Of a stretch of 64,000 bases of DNA, positions 43,462 to 56,776 are shown piece by piece. This DNA comes from Phenylobacterium sp. J426. Lineage in GTDB: Bacteria; Pseudomonadota; Alphaproteobacteria; Caulobacterales; Caulobacteraceae. The stretch covers positions 3,169,001 to 3,233,000 of the forward strand of contig NZ_JAJOMY010000001.1 of NCBI RefSeq assembly GCF_024699945.1, in the 5' to 3' direction. The position numbers were made by a program, and so were the translations under genes. The notes under the pieces are model-generated. The model saw nothing but the letters and a program-made list of their open reading frames with translations. It did not search any database and had not been told where the DNA came from. Position 1 is the stretch's first letter; each line of letters starts with the position of its first letter.

Positions 43462-44607
43462 ATCAGGGGGCGTCTCCACGGACACGACAGCCTGGGCCAT
43501 GAGGCCTTCTTCGCGCCCGGTGAAGCCCATGCCCTCGGTCGTGGTCGCCTTTACGCTCACCCGGTTCACGGGCAGGCCCAGCAGCTCGGCGATGCGCTCG
43601 CGCATCGCGTCGCGGTGCGGGCGGATCTTGGGTCGTTCGCAGACGAGGGTGACGTCGGCGTTGAGGATGCGGCCGCCCTGAGCGCTCACCAGGTTCACGG
43701 CATGCGTCAGGAACTGATCCGAGGATGCGCCCTTCCAGCGCGGATCGGTCGGCGGGAAGTGCTCGCCGATGTCGCCCTGAGCAATCGCCCCGAGGACGGC
43801 GTCCGTCAGCGCGTGCAGGCCGCAGTCAGCATCGGAGTGGCCCACCAGCCCCACGTCGTGCTGAATCCGCACGCCACAGAGCCAGACGACGTCCCCGGGG
43901 CCGAAGCGATGGGCGTCGATCCCGTGGCCCATGCGGATGATCCGACGGCCGGAGGCGAGTTGCTCAGCCAGCAGGAAATCCTGGGGGTAGGTCAGCTTCA
44001 TCAGCAGCGGGTCGCCGGCCACCATGGCGACGTTGCCGCCGGCGCGCTCCATGACCGAGGCGTCGTCGGTCGGCTCTTCCGTCGCCGGCCACCGGCGGTA
44101 GGCCGCCTTCAGCTTGCCGACCCGGAACGCCTGCGGCGTTTGGGCGCGGTAAAGCCCCTCTCGCGGAACGGTTTCGTCGACCAGGCCTTCGCCGCGCTTC
44201 AAGGTGTCGGGCACGGGCAGGGTAGGGATCGCGCCGTCGGCGACGTCGAGAGCTGCGAGCAGTCGGTCGACATGCGCCTGGGTGACGAAGGGGCGAGCGG
44301 CGTCGTGGATCAGGACCGCCTGGGTCCGCGTGGCGGTCAGCGCCGCGAGGCCCGCCTGGACGGATTCCGCCCGGGTCTTGCCGCCGGTCACCGCACGCCA
44401 GTTCACCAGTCCGGCCAGAGCCTCATCCGCATGGCCCAGACGGTCGTGGGCGACGACGACGACCACTTCGCGCGCCCCGGCGGACAGCAGGCCCTCGACC
44501 GACCAGCGCAGCAGTGGGCGTCCGCCCAGGCTGCGCCAGGCCTTGGGTTCGCCCGGTCCGGCCCTCAGGCCAGACCCCGCTGCGACAACGACCGCCGAGA
44601 AACTCAT
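43458..44607 (-). CDS. ispDF: IspDF bifunctional isoprenoid enzyme (frame break at the 3' end)
   Basis: Fuses 2-C-methyl-D-erythritol 4-phosphate cytidylyltransferase (1-225, [29 protein letters not shown]) with MECDP synthase (228-382, [49 protein letters not shown]). Zinc ligands in the IspF part are in GIDAH and the HSDAD segment. As written, no stop follows and the frame runs antisense through the next gene. With four Gs instead of five at 43466-43470 it ends ETPLI and stops at 43458. The fusion is typical of alphaproteobacteria. Confidence 0.94.
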
Positions 44608-44697
44608 GGCGCCGTCTTAGAAAACTGCGGGGCTTTCTTCCAGCTTTACGGCGCTCGACAAATTGCCTAAAAACACGGCGGTGGGGATGATTAAGAA

Positions 44698-45705
44698 ATG
44701 AGCACAAAGCTCAAGGTTGGCAGTGTTGATGTCGGCGGCCGCGCCTGGATCGCGCCGATGACCGGCGTGTCCGACCTGCCGTTCCGCAAGGCCGCCAGCC
44801 GCCAAGGCGCGGCCTACGTCGCAACCGAGATGGTCGCCTGCGCCGAGTTCTCCCGCGGCCGACCCGACGTCGTGCGGCGCGCCGCGGTGGGCGAGGGGCT
44901 TCCGCTCATGGTTGTCCAGCTCGTCGGCCGCGAGGCCGAGCACGTCCGCCGGGGCGCACGCCTCGCCGTGGAGGCCGGCGCACAGATCGTCGACCTGAAC
45001 TTCGGCTGCCCCGCCAAGGAGGTGACCGGCATCGCCGCCGGGTCGGCGCTGATGCGCACGCCCGAGCTGGCGGCCGAACTCATGGCGGCTGCGGTCGAGG
45101 CCGTCGACGTGCCGGTGACTGTGAAGATGCGCCTTGGCTGGGACGACGCCTCCAGGAACGCCCCAGAGATCGCGTCCCGCGCGGAGGCGCTGGGCGTGCG
45201 GGCCGTGACGATCCACGGCCGGACCCGCTGCCAATTCTACAAAGGCGCAGCCGACTGGAGCGCCGTGAAGGCCGTGAAGGACGAGGTCCGTATCCCGGTC
45301 ATCGTCAACGGCGACATCGTCGACGGTGCGACGGCGCGTGCGGCCCTGGCCGCCTCCGGCGCCGATGCGGTGATGGTGGGCCGCGGCGTCTACGGGAAGC
45401 CGTGGGTGGCCGCCCAGATCGAGACGGAACTTGCCGGCGGGACGTTCGTCGCACCCGATCGCGAGACCCGGCTGGGGATCGCGCTGGATCATTTCCGCGA
45501 CACGCTCAAGTTCTACGGCGATCGCCTCGGGCTTCGCATCTTCCGCAAGCACCTGGCGAGCTACATCGAAAACGCCCCCTGGCCTGACGATCCGCAGGTC
45601 CGGAGAGAAGCGCGCGCGGCGCTGTGCCGCCTGGAGGACGCCTCTGAAGTGGAACGGGGTCTCGCGGCCCTGTGGGGGACTTCAGATCACAGGTTGGCGG
45701 CATGA
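44698..45705 (+). CDS. dusB: tRNA-dihydrouridine synthase B
   Basis: 335 residues, FMN TIM-barrel enzyme that reduces uridines in the tRNA D-loop (DusB/NifR3). Motifs are IAPMTGVSDLPFRKAASRQG, VDLNFGCPAKEVTG (catalytic Cys), VTVKMRLGW, ARAVTIHGRTR-type GVRAVTIHGRTRCQFY, PVIVNGDIVD and VMVGRGVYGKPW. Its stop overlaps the ntrB start (ATGA), so it heads the ntr operon as in rhizobia. Confidence 0.95.
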   Translation: MSTKLKVGSVDVGGRAWIAPMTGVSDLPFRKAASRQGAAYVATEMVACAEFSRGRPDVVRRAAVGEGLPLMVVQLVGREAEHVRRGARLAVEAGAQIVDLNFGCPAKEVTGIAAGSALMRTPELAAELMAAAVEAVDVPVTVKMRLGWDDASRNAPEIASRAEALGVRAVTIHGRTRCQFYKGAADWSAVKAVKDEVRIPVIVNGDIVDGATARAALAASGADAVMVGRGVYGKPWVAAQIETELAGGTFVAPDRETRLGIALDHFRDTLKFYGDRLGLRIFRKHLASYIENAPWPDDPQVRREARAALCRLEDASEVERGLAALWGTSDHRLAA

Positions 45706-46817
45706 ATGGAAGTACGCGGACAAGGACAACCGGGCGCGATCCCGACCTGCTGAAGGCGGCGGCCTTCGACCTCAGTCCCGATCCGTCGATGGTGGTCGAC
45801 GCCGAGGGCGCGCTCGTGGCGGTGAACGAGGCTGCCGAGGCGCTGTTCGGCCAGGGGCTGGGCCTTCTGGCGCGGGGCCGCTTCCGCGCGGCCTTGCCGC
45901 CGGGCTCGGCCTTGGTCTCCCTGCTGAACCGGGCGCTCGACGAAGGCGCGCGGGTTCGCGAGCGCGGCGTGCACATCAGCCTCTTCGGCCTGCCTCCGTT
46001 CGAGGCGGACGGCGCCGCAGCCCCGCTGGGTGACGGTTCGGTGCTGCTGACCCTTACGGTCAAGTCTGGCCTCGGCGTGGAGCGAGGCCCCACGGAAGCC
46101 GCGGGGCTGCGCTCGCTGGTGGGCCTCGGCCGCATGCTGGCGCACGAGATCAAGAACCCGCTGGCCGGAATCCGCGGGGCCGCTCAGCTGCTGAAGGCCG
46201 GCGCGAAGAGTGAGGACGCCCCCGCTGGCGCAACTCATCGTCGACGAGACGGATCGGGTGAAGCGCCTCGTTGAGCGGATGGAGGCGTTCTCGGACGACC
46301 ACCTGCCGCAGCTCACGCCGCTGAATATCCACCAGATCCTCGATCGGGTGAGGGCCCTGGCCGCCAACGGCGTGGCCGACGGCCTGGTGCTCCGCGAGAA
46401 GTACGATCCGTCGCTGCCGCCGGTGCTGGGCGACGAAGACCAACTGATCCAGATCTTCCTCAACCTGGTGAAGAACGCCGCCGAGGCGGCGCATGCCCGT
46501 GGCGACGGCCGCGGCGAGATCGCGATCCACACCGCCTACCGCCACGGCGTTCGCGTTCGCGCAGCCAGCGGACAGGCGCTGCGGGGCGCGCCGCTGGAAG
46601 TGCGGATCCAGGACAACGGCCCAGGCGTGCCCGAGCACCTGCGCGAGAGCCTTTTCCAGCCTTTCGTCAGCTCCAAGCCCAGCGGCGCCGGCCTCGGCCT
46701 GGCCCTGGTCGCCAAGCTCGTCGCCGGCCACGGCGGCCTGATCGACTTCGAATCCGAGCCCGGCCGGACCGTCTTCCGCGTCCTGCTGCCGATCGCTTCC
46801 GCCGAGGGTGCCTCAGA

Positions 46818-46821
<4 letters not shown>
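45702..46821 (+). CDS. ntrB: NtrB nitrogen sensor histidine kinase (one frame break)
   Basis: Cytoplasmic kinase that phosphorylates or dephosphorylates NtrC according to nitrogen status. About 372 residues. PAS domain (about 20-130), H-box [20 protein letters not shown] (phospho-His in AHE), N box [18 protein letters not shown], then DNGPGVP and [18 protein letters not shown]. The frame breaks in the C run 46219-46223. With four Cs it reads [20 protein letters not shown], the expected sequence. Its end overlaps ntrC by 4 bp. Confidence 0.92.
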
Positions 46822-48239
<1,418 letters not shown>

Positions 48240-48308
48240 CCCGCTGCTGAAGCTTCACGGCAACATAGCTGTTGAGTTTGGAGCACAGGTCCCTAGTCTC
48301 CCGACGCG

Positions 48309-50532
48309 ATGGCGTTGCTAAACAGTCCCGCTTTCCTGACGCCCGCCATCGGTTGGGCGCGACGGTCGCTGGAGTCGCGGCTGGTGCTCGGCGTCGGCTA
48401 CGGCGTGGCCGTCGGCCTGACCGTGCTCGCCATCATCCTGGCCGCGTCCCCGCCCCAGACGGGTCCCCTGGGGCCGGCGAGCCGGCTGATCCTGACGCTG
48501 CTGGGGCTCAACCTCGTCATCATCCTCTTACTGATGGCGGCCGTGGGGCTGCGAATCGGAGAGTTGCTCCGCGCCAGGACAGAGGACGCCGGCGCGCGCC
48601 TGCACGTGCGGTTCGTGCGCCTCTTCGCCTTCGCCGCCGTGGCTCCCGCCGCAGTCGTCTTCATCTTCTATGGCGTGCTGGTCAGCCGCGGGGTGGAGAA
48701 CTGGTTCTCCGAACGGGTCCAGACAGTCGTCGAGAACGCTGCGACGGTGTTCCGCTCCTACGTCGACGAGCAGACCCGCTACATCGTCGAGCACGTAACG
48801 CCGATGGCCGCCGACCTGAACCGTGAAGCCGGAGCCTTGCAGGCCCGGCCTGATCAGGTTGACGAGTATCTGGATGCGCTGGCGTCGTATCACGCCTTCC
48901 CGGCGGCCTATCTGGTGGACCGCCAGGGCCGGGTGCTGGCCAAGGTCGAGAGCGCCGATGCCCCACCCTACGTGCCGCCGCCCAGGGCGGGTTTCGACGC
49001 CGCCGACCAGGGTGAGATCTACGTCCCGGACTTCACCGGCGCCGACGTCATGCGGGCGCTCTACAAGCTGAATGCCTACGACGAGGTCTATCTGTACATC
49101 GCGCGCCCCCTGCGTGAGGGCATCGTGGCCTATCTTCGTCAGGCGGAGGGCTCGCTCGTCTCGTACCGGGATGTGGCGCAGAACCGAGAGCGTATCCAGA
49201 CCATCTTCGCCCTGAGTTACGCCGAAACCGCCCTGCTGGTGCTGGTCGGAGCCGTGTGGCTGGGCCTGGGCGCCGCCAACGCCATCTCCGCCCCCGTCGC
49301 CCGTCTGGTGCAGGCCGCGGGGCGCGTGGCCGGGGGGCGACCTGGACGCCCGCGTGGACGCGGACGGAGATCCTGAAGAGATCGCCGTTTTGTCACGTGC
49401 CTTCAACAGCATGACGCACGATCTTCAGGTGCAGCAGGCAGCGTTGCAGAGCGCCAGAGAAGAGGCCGAGAGCCGCCGCCAGTTCATCGAGACGGTTCTG
49501 GCCGAGGTGAGCGCCGGCGTGATCGGTCTCGACGCTCGCGGCCGGATTTCGGTGGCCAACCGGCAGGCGGCCCTGCTGCTGGCGCTGCCCGGCGACCATG
49601 GCCGCGGACGGAAGCTTGCGGATGTGGCTCCAGAGCTGGCGGAGGTCGCCGCCGGCGCGGGCCGTGGCGGCGAGGCTGAGGAAGAGGTCGACGTCGTGCG
49701 CGGCCGCGACAGCCGCCGTCTGCGCGTGCGGGCCAGTCACAGCGAGGGCGGGCTGGTGCTGACCTTCGACGACATCACGCGGCTGGTCACGGCCCAGCGC
49801 AACGCGGCTTGGCGCGACGTCGCCCGCCGCATCGCCCACGAGATCAAGAACCCGCTGACGCCGATCCAGCTGTCGGCCGAGCGCCTGCGGAAGAAGTACC
49901 GCAAGGACATCGCCGAGGCGGAGCTGGAGACCTTCGACCGCTGCACCGACACCATCGTCCGGCAGGTGGGCGACATCGGCCGCATGGTGGACGAGTTCTC
50001 GGCATTCGCGCGGATGCCTGCGCCCAAGTTCGCCCAGGTCGACGCCGAAGAACTGCTCCGCGCTGCGGTCTTCGCCCAGCGTGTGGCGAGCCCGGACCTG
50101 ACCGTTGAACTGGAAGAACCGACGCCCGAGGCGGTCCTGCGTGCGGACGGCCGGATGCTGGCGCAGGCGCTGACGAACGTCCTCAAGAACGCCGCCGAGG
50201 CGGTGGACGCGCAGCGTGGGCGCTCCCCAAGGCTGAAGGGGCGGATCACCGCACGCCTGCTGGTGGAGGACGCCCAGGTGGTGATCGAGGTCGAGGACAA
50301 CGGCGTGGGCCTGCCGGCCAAGGACCGCGACCGGCTCACCGAACCCTATGTGACGACGCGCGAGAAGGGCACGGGCCTCGGCCTCGCGATCGTGAAGCGA
50401 ATCCTGGAAGACCACGGCGGCGAGCTGGAGCTCTCCGATGCGCGGAGCGGGCAAGGCGCCTTGGCGATCCTGCGCCTGCCGACGGCCACGACCGTGCGCA
50501 TCGGCGCTCCGGCAGGCGCCGTGACGGCTTGA
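48309..50532 (+). CDS. ntrY: NtrY membrane sensor histidine kinase (one frame break)
   Basis: About 740 residues. Several transmembrane helices flank a periplasmic sensing region. A HAMP-like segment (ISAPVARLVQAAGRVAGG), a PAS domain, the H-box [20 protein letters not shown] and a kinase domain (NVLKNAAEAVDAQ, VEDNGVGLP, KGTGLGLAIVKRILEDHGGE) follow. The frame breaks at the six-G run 49332-49337. With five Gs it reads GGDLDARVDADGDPEEI. It pairs with NtrX and is implicated in nitrogen and redox control in alphaproteobacteria. Confidence 0.92.
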
Positions 50533-50546
50533 GAGGACTGGAAGGC

Positions 50547-51938
50547 ATGGCGTCTGACGTTCTGGTGGTCGACGACGAGGCGGACATCCGCGAGCTGGTG
50601 GCGGGGATCCTCTCCGACGAAGGCTACGCGGTCCGCACGGCCAACGATTCGGAGTCGGCCCTGGCGGCCATCCGGGCGCGGAAGCCTGCGCTGCTCATCC
50701 TGGACATCTGGATGCAGGGCGGCGGCATGGACGGGCTGGAACTGCTCGACATGGTGAAGGAGCTCGACGCCGACCTGCCGGTGATCATGATCTCGGGACA
50801 CGGCAACATCGAGACCGCCGTCAGCGCCATCAAGCGCGGCGCCTATGAGTTCCTCGAGAAGCCGTTCAAGTCGGATCGCCTGCTGCTGGTCGTCGAGCGT
50901 GCGCTCGAAGCCGCCAACCTGCGCCGGGAGAACCGTCGTTTGCGCACCCAGGCGATCACGCCCGAGGGGTTGCTGGGCAAGTCGATGCCCGCCCAGCAGC
51001 TGCGTCAGATGATCGCCAAGCTTGCCGGCGCCAACAGCCGGGTGCTGATTTCGGGACCGCCGGGCGCCGGCAAGGAGACGGTGGCGCGGTTGATCCACGC
51101 CGCCAGCCACCGCACGCGCAGCGAGTTCGTCCCCATCAGCGCCGCCGGCATGACGCCCGAACGCATGGACATCGAGCTGTTCGGCCAGGAAGGCGAGGGC
51201 GGCCGCCCCGCCAAGATCGGCGTGTTCGAGCGTGCCCATGGCGGAACGCTCTATCTCGACGAGGTGGCCGACATGCCGCGCGAGACGCAGGGCCGTATCC
51301 TGCGCGTGCTCGTCGAGCAGCGGTTCCGGCGCGTGGACGGCGACTACGACGTTCAGGTCGATGTCCGCGTGATCTCGTCCACCTCCAAGGACCTGCGCGA
51401 GGAGATCGCCGCGGGCCGCTTCCGGGAGGATCTGTTCCATCGGCTGAACGTGGTGCCGGTGAACGTCCCGGGGCTTGCGGAGCGCCGCGAGGACATCCCG
51501 GAGCTGATCGAGGACTTCATCACCCGGATCTGCGAGGCGACGGGTCTTCCACGTCGCCGCCTGTCGGACGATGCGCTGGCCATGCTGCAGGTCCGCGCGT
51601 GGCCCGGGAACCTCCGGCAGCTGCGCAACAACGTGGAACGGATGCTGATCCTGGCGTCGGGCGCCCCGGCCGAGCCGATCACCGCCGAGATGCTGCCACC
51701 CGAGGCCTCGGTGAACGACCAGGCCGGCTCCTTCGGGGCCGAGCGGATCATCGCCCTGCCGCTGCGCGAGGCGCGCGAGGTGTTCGAGCGCGAGTACCTG
51801 AACGCCCAGATGCTTCGCTTCTCGGGCAACATCAGCCGAACCGCCGCCTTCATCGGCATGGAGCGCTCAGCCCTGCACCGCAAGCTGAAGTCGCTCGGCC
51901 TGTCGGGCGGTCGGCCGCTCGAAACCGAGGACGCGTAA
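50547..51938 (+). CDS. ntrX: NtrX response regulator lacking the GAFTGA loop
   Basis: 463 residues from the ATG at 50547. Receiver domain with phospho-Asp53 in LILDIWMQGGGMDG, AAA+ domain with Walker A GPPGAGKE (170-177) and GGTLYLDEVADMPRE, and a Fis-type helix-turn-helix (ISRTAAFIGMERSALHRKL). The loop after ELFGQEGEGG lacks GAFTGA, as is usual for NtrX, so it acts without sigma-54. It also controls envelope, cell-cycle and redox genes in related species. It follows ntrY after 14 bp. Confidence 0.95.
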   Translation: MASDVLVVDDEADIRELVAGILSDEGYAVRTANDSESALAAIRARKPALLILDIWMQGGGMDGLELLDMVKELDADLPVIMISGHGNIETAVSAIKRGAYEFLEKPFKSDRLLLVVERALEAANLRRENRRLRTQAITPEGLLGKSMPAQQLRQMIAKLAGANSRVLISGPPGAGKETVARLIHAASHRTRSEFVPISAAGMTPERMDIELFGQEGEGGRPAKIGVFERAHGGTLYLDEVADMPRETQGRILRVLVEQRFRRVDGDYDVQVDVRVISSTSKDLREEIAAGRFREDLFHRLNVVPVNVPGLAERREDIPELIEDFITRICEATGLPRRRLSDDALAMLQVRAWPGNLRQLRNNVERMLILASGAPAEPITAEMLPPEASVNDQAGSFGAERIIALPLREAREVFEREYLNAQMLRFSGNISRTAAFIGMERSALHRKLKSLGLSGGRPLETEDA

Positions 51939-51939
51939 G

Positions 51940-52803
51940 GTGGGGCGCATCGCCTATGTGAATGGCCGCTTCGTGCCGCACGCCGAGGCCTTCGTGCACA
52001 TCGAGGACCGCGGCTATCAGCTGGCCGACGCGGTCTACGAGGTCTGGGCGCTGTTCGGCGGCAAGCTCGCCGACGCCGAGGGTCACTTCGTGCGCCTGGA
52101 ACGGAGCCTGTCGGAACTGCAGATCGACATGCCGATGAGCCGCGCTGCGTTGACGACTGTCCTTCGCGAGGCCGTGCGCCGCAATCGCGTCGCCGAAGGG
52201 CTCGTCTATCTGCAGGTCAGTCGCGGTGTCGCCCCGCGCGATCATGCCTTCCCGAACCCGCCCGTCAGACCCGCCGTGGTGATCACGGTCAGCCGCGTCG
52301 ATCGGGCGGCGACCGAGGCGCGGGCCGCCAAGGGCGTGGGCGTCGTCACCACGCCGGAGAACCGCTGGGGGCGATGCGATATCAAGACCGTCGGCCTCCT
52401 GCCGAACGCGCTGGCCAAGCAGAAGGCCCGCGCCGCCGGGGCCGTCGAGGCCTGGTTCGTGGACGAGCTGGGTCTCGTCACCGAAGGCGCCTCGTCAAAC
52501 GCCTGGATCGTGGATCAGGACGGGATCCTGCGCACGCGCGACACCAATGCGAACATCCTGCGCGGCGTGACCCGCCACACGCTGATGGACGTGATCCGGG
52601 AAGCAGGATTGAAGGTCGAGGAGCGGCCGTTCACCCCCGAGGAGGCCCGAGCGGCGAAGGAGGCCTTCATCACCGGCGCTGGCACGATCGTCCTGCCGGT
52701 CGTCAGTGTCGATGGAAAGCCGGTGGGCGAGGGGGCGGTCGGCCCCGTCGCAACCCGGCTCCGCAGCCTCTATATCGAGCGCGCCAAGGCCCAGGCCATC
52801 TGA
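51940..52803 (+). CDS. dat: Class IV aminotransferase, probably D-amino-acid transaminase
   Basis: 287 residues from a GTG start, 1 bp after ntrX. PLP class IV fold with VNGRFVPHAEAFVHIEDRGYQLAD, the PLP Lys region CDIKTVGLLPNALAKQKARAAG, WFVDELGLVTEGASSNAWIV and ILRGVTRHTLMDVI. It most resembles D-alanine aminotransferase. Branched-chain aminotransferase or ADC lyase cannot be excluded. Its place between ntrX and hfq is conserved in alphaproteobacteria. Confidence 0.88.
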   Translation: MGRIAYVNGRFVPHAEAFVHIEDRGYQLADAVYEVWALFGGKLADAEGHFVRLERSLSELQIDMPMSRAALTTVLREAVRRNRVAEGLVYLQVSRGVAPRDHAFPNPPVRPAVVITVSRVDRAATEARAAKGVGVVTTPENRWGRCDIKTVGLLPNALAKQKARAAGAVEAWFVDELGLVTEGASSNAWIVDQDGILRTRDTNANILRGVTRHTLMDVIREAGLKVEERPFTPEEARAAKEAFITGAGTIVLPVVSVDGKPVGEGAVGPVATRLRSLYIERAKAQAI

Positions 52804-52905
52804 TCCCGTCCGCGCGATTGCGCGCGTCGTCAAAGCCTGCTTAGCGTGCCCTTGCGTGTGTGGGCGGATTTGGCCGCCCGATCCAAAACCAGAAGGCGTA
52901 AAGCC

Positions 52906-53147
52906 ATGAGCGACAAGAAACAGAACCTCCAGGACACGTTCCTGAACAGCGTCCGGAAGTCGAAGACCCCTCTCACCATCTTCCTCGTGAACGGCGTGAA
53001 ATTGCAGGGGGTCGTGAGCTGGTTCGACAACTTCTGCGTTCTGCTCCGCAGGGACGGGCAATCCCAGCTCGTCTACAAGCACGCGATTTCCACCATCATG
53101 CCGGCTCAGCCCGTGCAGCTCTATGAGCCGGCCGACGACGAGGCCGA

Positions 53148-53151
<4 letters not shown>
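52906..53151 (+). CDS. hfq: Hfq RNA chaperone
   Basis: 81 residues, Sm-fold hexamer that binds U-rich small RNAs. Sm1 is about 10-50 ([27 protein letters not shown], with the distal/proximal RNA residues) and Sm2 carries YKHAISTI. A short acidic tail (EPADDEAD) follows. An in-frame start further upstream lacks homology. A 6-bp hairpin (52862-52879) lies in the 5' region. hflX starts inside the hfq stop. Confidence 0.96.
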
Positions 53152-54464
<1,313 letters not shown>

Positions 54465-54468
<4 letters not shown>

Positions 54469-55277
54469 GCCCGCTCCGCCGCCTTGGCTTCGTCCCACAG
54501 GGCGTCCATCTCGGTCAGGTCCGATTCTTCGGGCGTCCTGCCACGCTCCGCGAGCTTCTGCTCAATGTGCCGGAAGCGGCGGGCGAACTTGGAGTTGGTG
54601 TAGCGAAGGGCGTCTTCGGGGTCGACGTCCAGGGTGCGGGCGAGGTTGGCGACCACGAACAAGACATCGCCCATCTCCTGGCGGGCCTTTTCGAGATCAC
54701 CGGCCTCGATCTCGCGAACGAGCTCCCCGACCTCCTCGTGCAGCTTGGCCACCACGTCCTGCACGGTCGGCCAGACGAAGCCGACGCCGGCGGCGCGTTT
54801 CGACAGCTTCACGGCCCGGGTGAGGGCCGGCAGACCGGTCGGCACGTCGTCGAGCAGGCTCTCCTGCCGGCCCTTCGTCCGCCGCTCCTGCGCCTTCAGC
54901 TGCTCCCAGCCCGCCTTCTGCGCGGCGACCGAGGCGTACGCCTCATCGCCGAACACGTGGGGGTGCCGGCGGACCATCTTCTCGTTGATGGCGCGGGCCA
55001 CGTCGTCGAAGTCGAACGCGCCCTGTTCCTCGGCCATCCGGGCGTGGAAGACCACTTGCAGCAGCAGGTCGCCCAGTTCCTCCTTCAGGTCCGGCAGGTC
55101 GTTGCGCTCGATGGCGTCGGCGACCTCGTAGGCTTCCTCCACCGTGTAGGGCGCGATGGTGGCGAAGGTCTGCTGCTGATCCCATTCGCAGCCGTCCTCC
55201 CGATCACGCAGGCGGGCCATGATGGCGAGCAGGCGATCGATGGGCCGCAGGTCGGCCGGCGGGGCAGGTCGCGTCAT
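54465..55277 (-). CDS. mazG: MazG nucleoside triphosphate pyrophosphohydrolase
   Basis: 270 residues with two MazG repeats. The first has the metal motif [24 protein letters not shown]; the second is [20 protein letters not shown] and [19 protein letters not shown]. It hydrolyses NTPs to NMP plus pyrophosphate, cleaning damaged nucleotides. The C-terminal part also has the [13 protein letters not shown] segment. It ends convergently with hflX. Confidence 0.95.
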
Positions 55278-55299
55278 GGGAGATCTCGGTGACGAAAGC

Positions 55300-55325
55300 G
55301 GCGCGCGGTGATCAGACCGCGCGCC
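55300..55325 (-). terminator. Hairpin downstream of an exported-protein gene
   Basis: A 10-bp perfect GC-rich stem (55300-55309 with 55316-55325) and a 6-base loop, 28 bp after the stop of the minus-strand gene at 55354 and followed on that strand by CTTTCG. It probably ends that transcript before mazG. Confidence 0.55.
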
Positions 55326-55353
55326 GTCCGGGGGCGCAAGACGCTCTGGTGGT

Positions 55354-55845
55354 TCAGCGCTGCGCTAGACGCGCGTCGTTCCGGGCCAGGCGCGCGGCGA
55401 AGCGATCGAAGGACACTTCGGCGTCCGACCACACCCAGTCGCCGTAGGCCTGGCGGATGTCGCTTTCGTACCAGCGGTAGCTTAGCGGCGTCACGGTGCC
55501 GTCAGCCGCGATGAGCCGACCTTCGATGGCGGCCCCGCCGATCCCGAAGCTTTCCATCGACAGGCCGGGGGTGTCGGCCAACTGCTTGAACGTCGGCCGG
55601 TTGGGCTTGGCGTCGGTCAGTACGAGCTCGATCTGGGCGTCCTGGTGAGCGCCCGACTTGGTGAGCCTGCGTTCGACTTCGCCGCGAAGGCTGTCGGCCA
55701 GCCGCTGCACGTCGCGAACGCCGTACGTTTTCTCGGCCTTCGCCTGCAGCTCGGGGCCGATCGTGACGGAAACGGTCGCCGGAGCGGCGAGGGCGGTCGA
55801 GGCGCTGGCGAGGAGCGCGGCGGCCGCAAAGGCAAGGAAGCGCAT
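55354..55845 (-). CDS. Exported protein of unknown function
   Basis: About 163 residues from the ATG at 55845. A signal peptide (about 1-20, FLAFAAAALLASASTALAAP) is followed by a mixed alpha/beta region with ATVSVTIGPELQAKAEK, DSLRGEVERRLTK and ELVLTDAKPNRPT. I do not recognise a named family. It sits upstream of mazG on the same strand, with a terminator-like hairpin between them, so it is probably a separate transcript. Confidence 0.75.
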   Translation of the reverse strand: MRFLAFAAAALLASASTALAAPATVSVTIGPELQAKAEKTYGVRDVQRLADSLRGEVERRLTKSGAHQDAQIELVLTDAKPNRPTFKQLADTPGLSMESFGIGGAAIEGRLIAADGTVTPLSYRWYESDIRQAYGDWVWSDAEVSFDRFAARLARNDARLAQR

Positions 55846-55947
55846 GCGGGTCTCCCGGGGAATATACAGTAAGAACTTAACACATGGGGAAGGGCGCGCC
55901 AGCCCGCAAGCTGAGCGCATCGGATCTCACTCCCATTTCATGCGGTT

Positions 55948-56667
55948 TCAACGCAAAGCATAGCTGACGGTCGTGACCACGCGGACCTTCTTGAACACCT
56001 GCGACGAGGGGTCGTAGCCTACGTCGTCGCGGCCCAGGATCTCGAACGAGCCCTGAGTGGCCGAGCGGATGCCGCCGAGCTTCGCGCCGGAGTCGCGCGC
56101 GAACTGCTGGGCGCCGGAGCGGGCGCTCGCGGTGGCCTCCGCGATCATCGGCGGACGGACGTCGTTCAACTTCGTGAAGAGGTATGATGGGCCGTTGTAG
56201 TCCTGCAGGACCACGCCCTCGCGGATCAGCTGGTCGAGCTGGCGGGTGGTGGCCTGGACCCGGTCGACGTTGGTGGTCCGAACGATCACCGTCTGGGCGA
56301 CGCGATAGCGAGCGGCGACGTTCTGCTGCTGATACTCGCGGGCATACTGATCGGTGACTTCCAGACGGCCGAGGTCGATCTCGGCCGTCTGGTAACCCTG
56401 AGCGGCCAGGAACCGGCGCAGCGTGGCCGTGTCGGCGTCGACGTCGGCCTGTACCGCCTGGAGGTCGTCGCCGGCGGCGGCGAACTTCAGAGGCAGAACA
56501 GCCAGGTCGGCCTTGACGATACGCTCCGAGAAGCCACGAACGGTGACCGCACGATTGCCGCCCTGGGCGTTCTGCAGGCCCGAGCCGATGAAGGCGCCTG
56601 CGACGGCCGCGCCAAGCCCCACGACGGCGGCGCCGGCCACGGCGGGGGCGAGATAGGGGTTCGGCAT
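55948..56667 (-). CDS. SIMPL-domain (DUF541) membrane-anchored protein
   Basis: About 239 residues from the ATG at 56667. An N-terminal hydrophobic anchor (about 5-30, LAPAVAGAAVVGLGAAVAGAF) is followed by the SIMPL domain: VTVRGFSERIVKADLAVLPL, DADTATLRRFLAAQGYQ, and a C-terminal RVVTTVSYALR. It forms beta-alpha modules that assemble into larger rings in relatives. The function is unknown. It is the second SIMPL gene of the window. Confidence 0.85.
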   Translation of the reverse strand: MPNPYLAPAVAGAAVVGLGAAVAGAFIGSGLQNAQGGNRAVTVRGFSERIVKADLAVLPLKFAAAGDDLQAVQADVDADTATLRRFLAAQGYQTAEIDLGRLEVTDQYAREYQQQNVAARYRVAQTVIVRTTNVDRVQATTRQLDQLIREGVVLQDYNGPSYLFTKLNDVRPPMIAEATASARSGAQQFARDSGAKLGGIRSATQGSFEILGRDDVGYDPSSQVFKKVRVVTTVSYALR

Positions 56668-56776
56668 GGGACCTCCAGAGCGGCAGGAGGGCATAGCCGC
56701 GCTTGGCTGACAATCAGCTGAACAGATCGACGGTCTTCTCGCCTAAGGAATATTATCGGAAATTACGCAGGCGGCC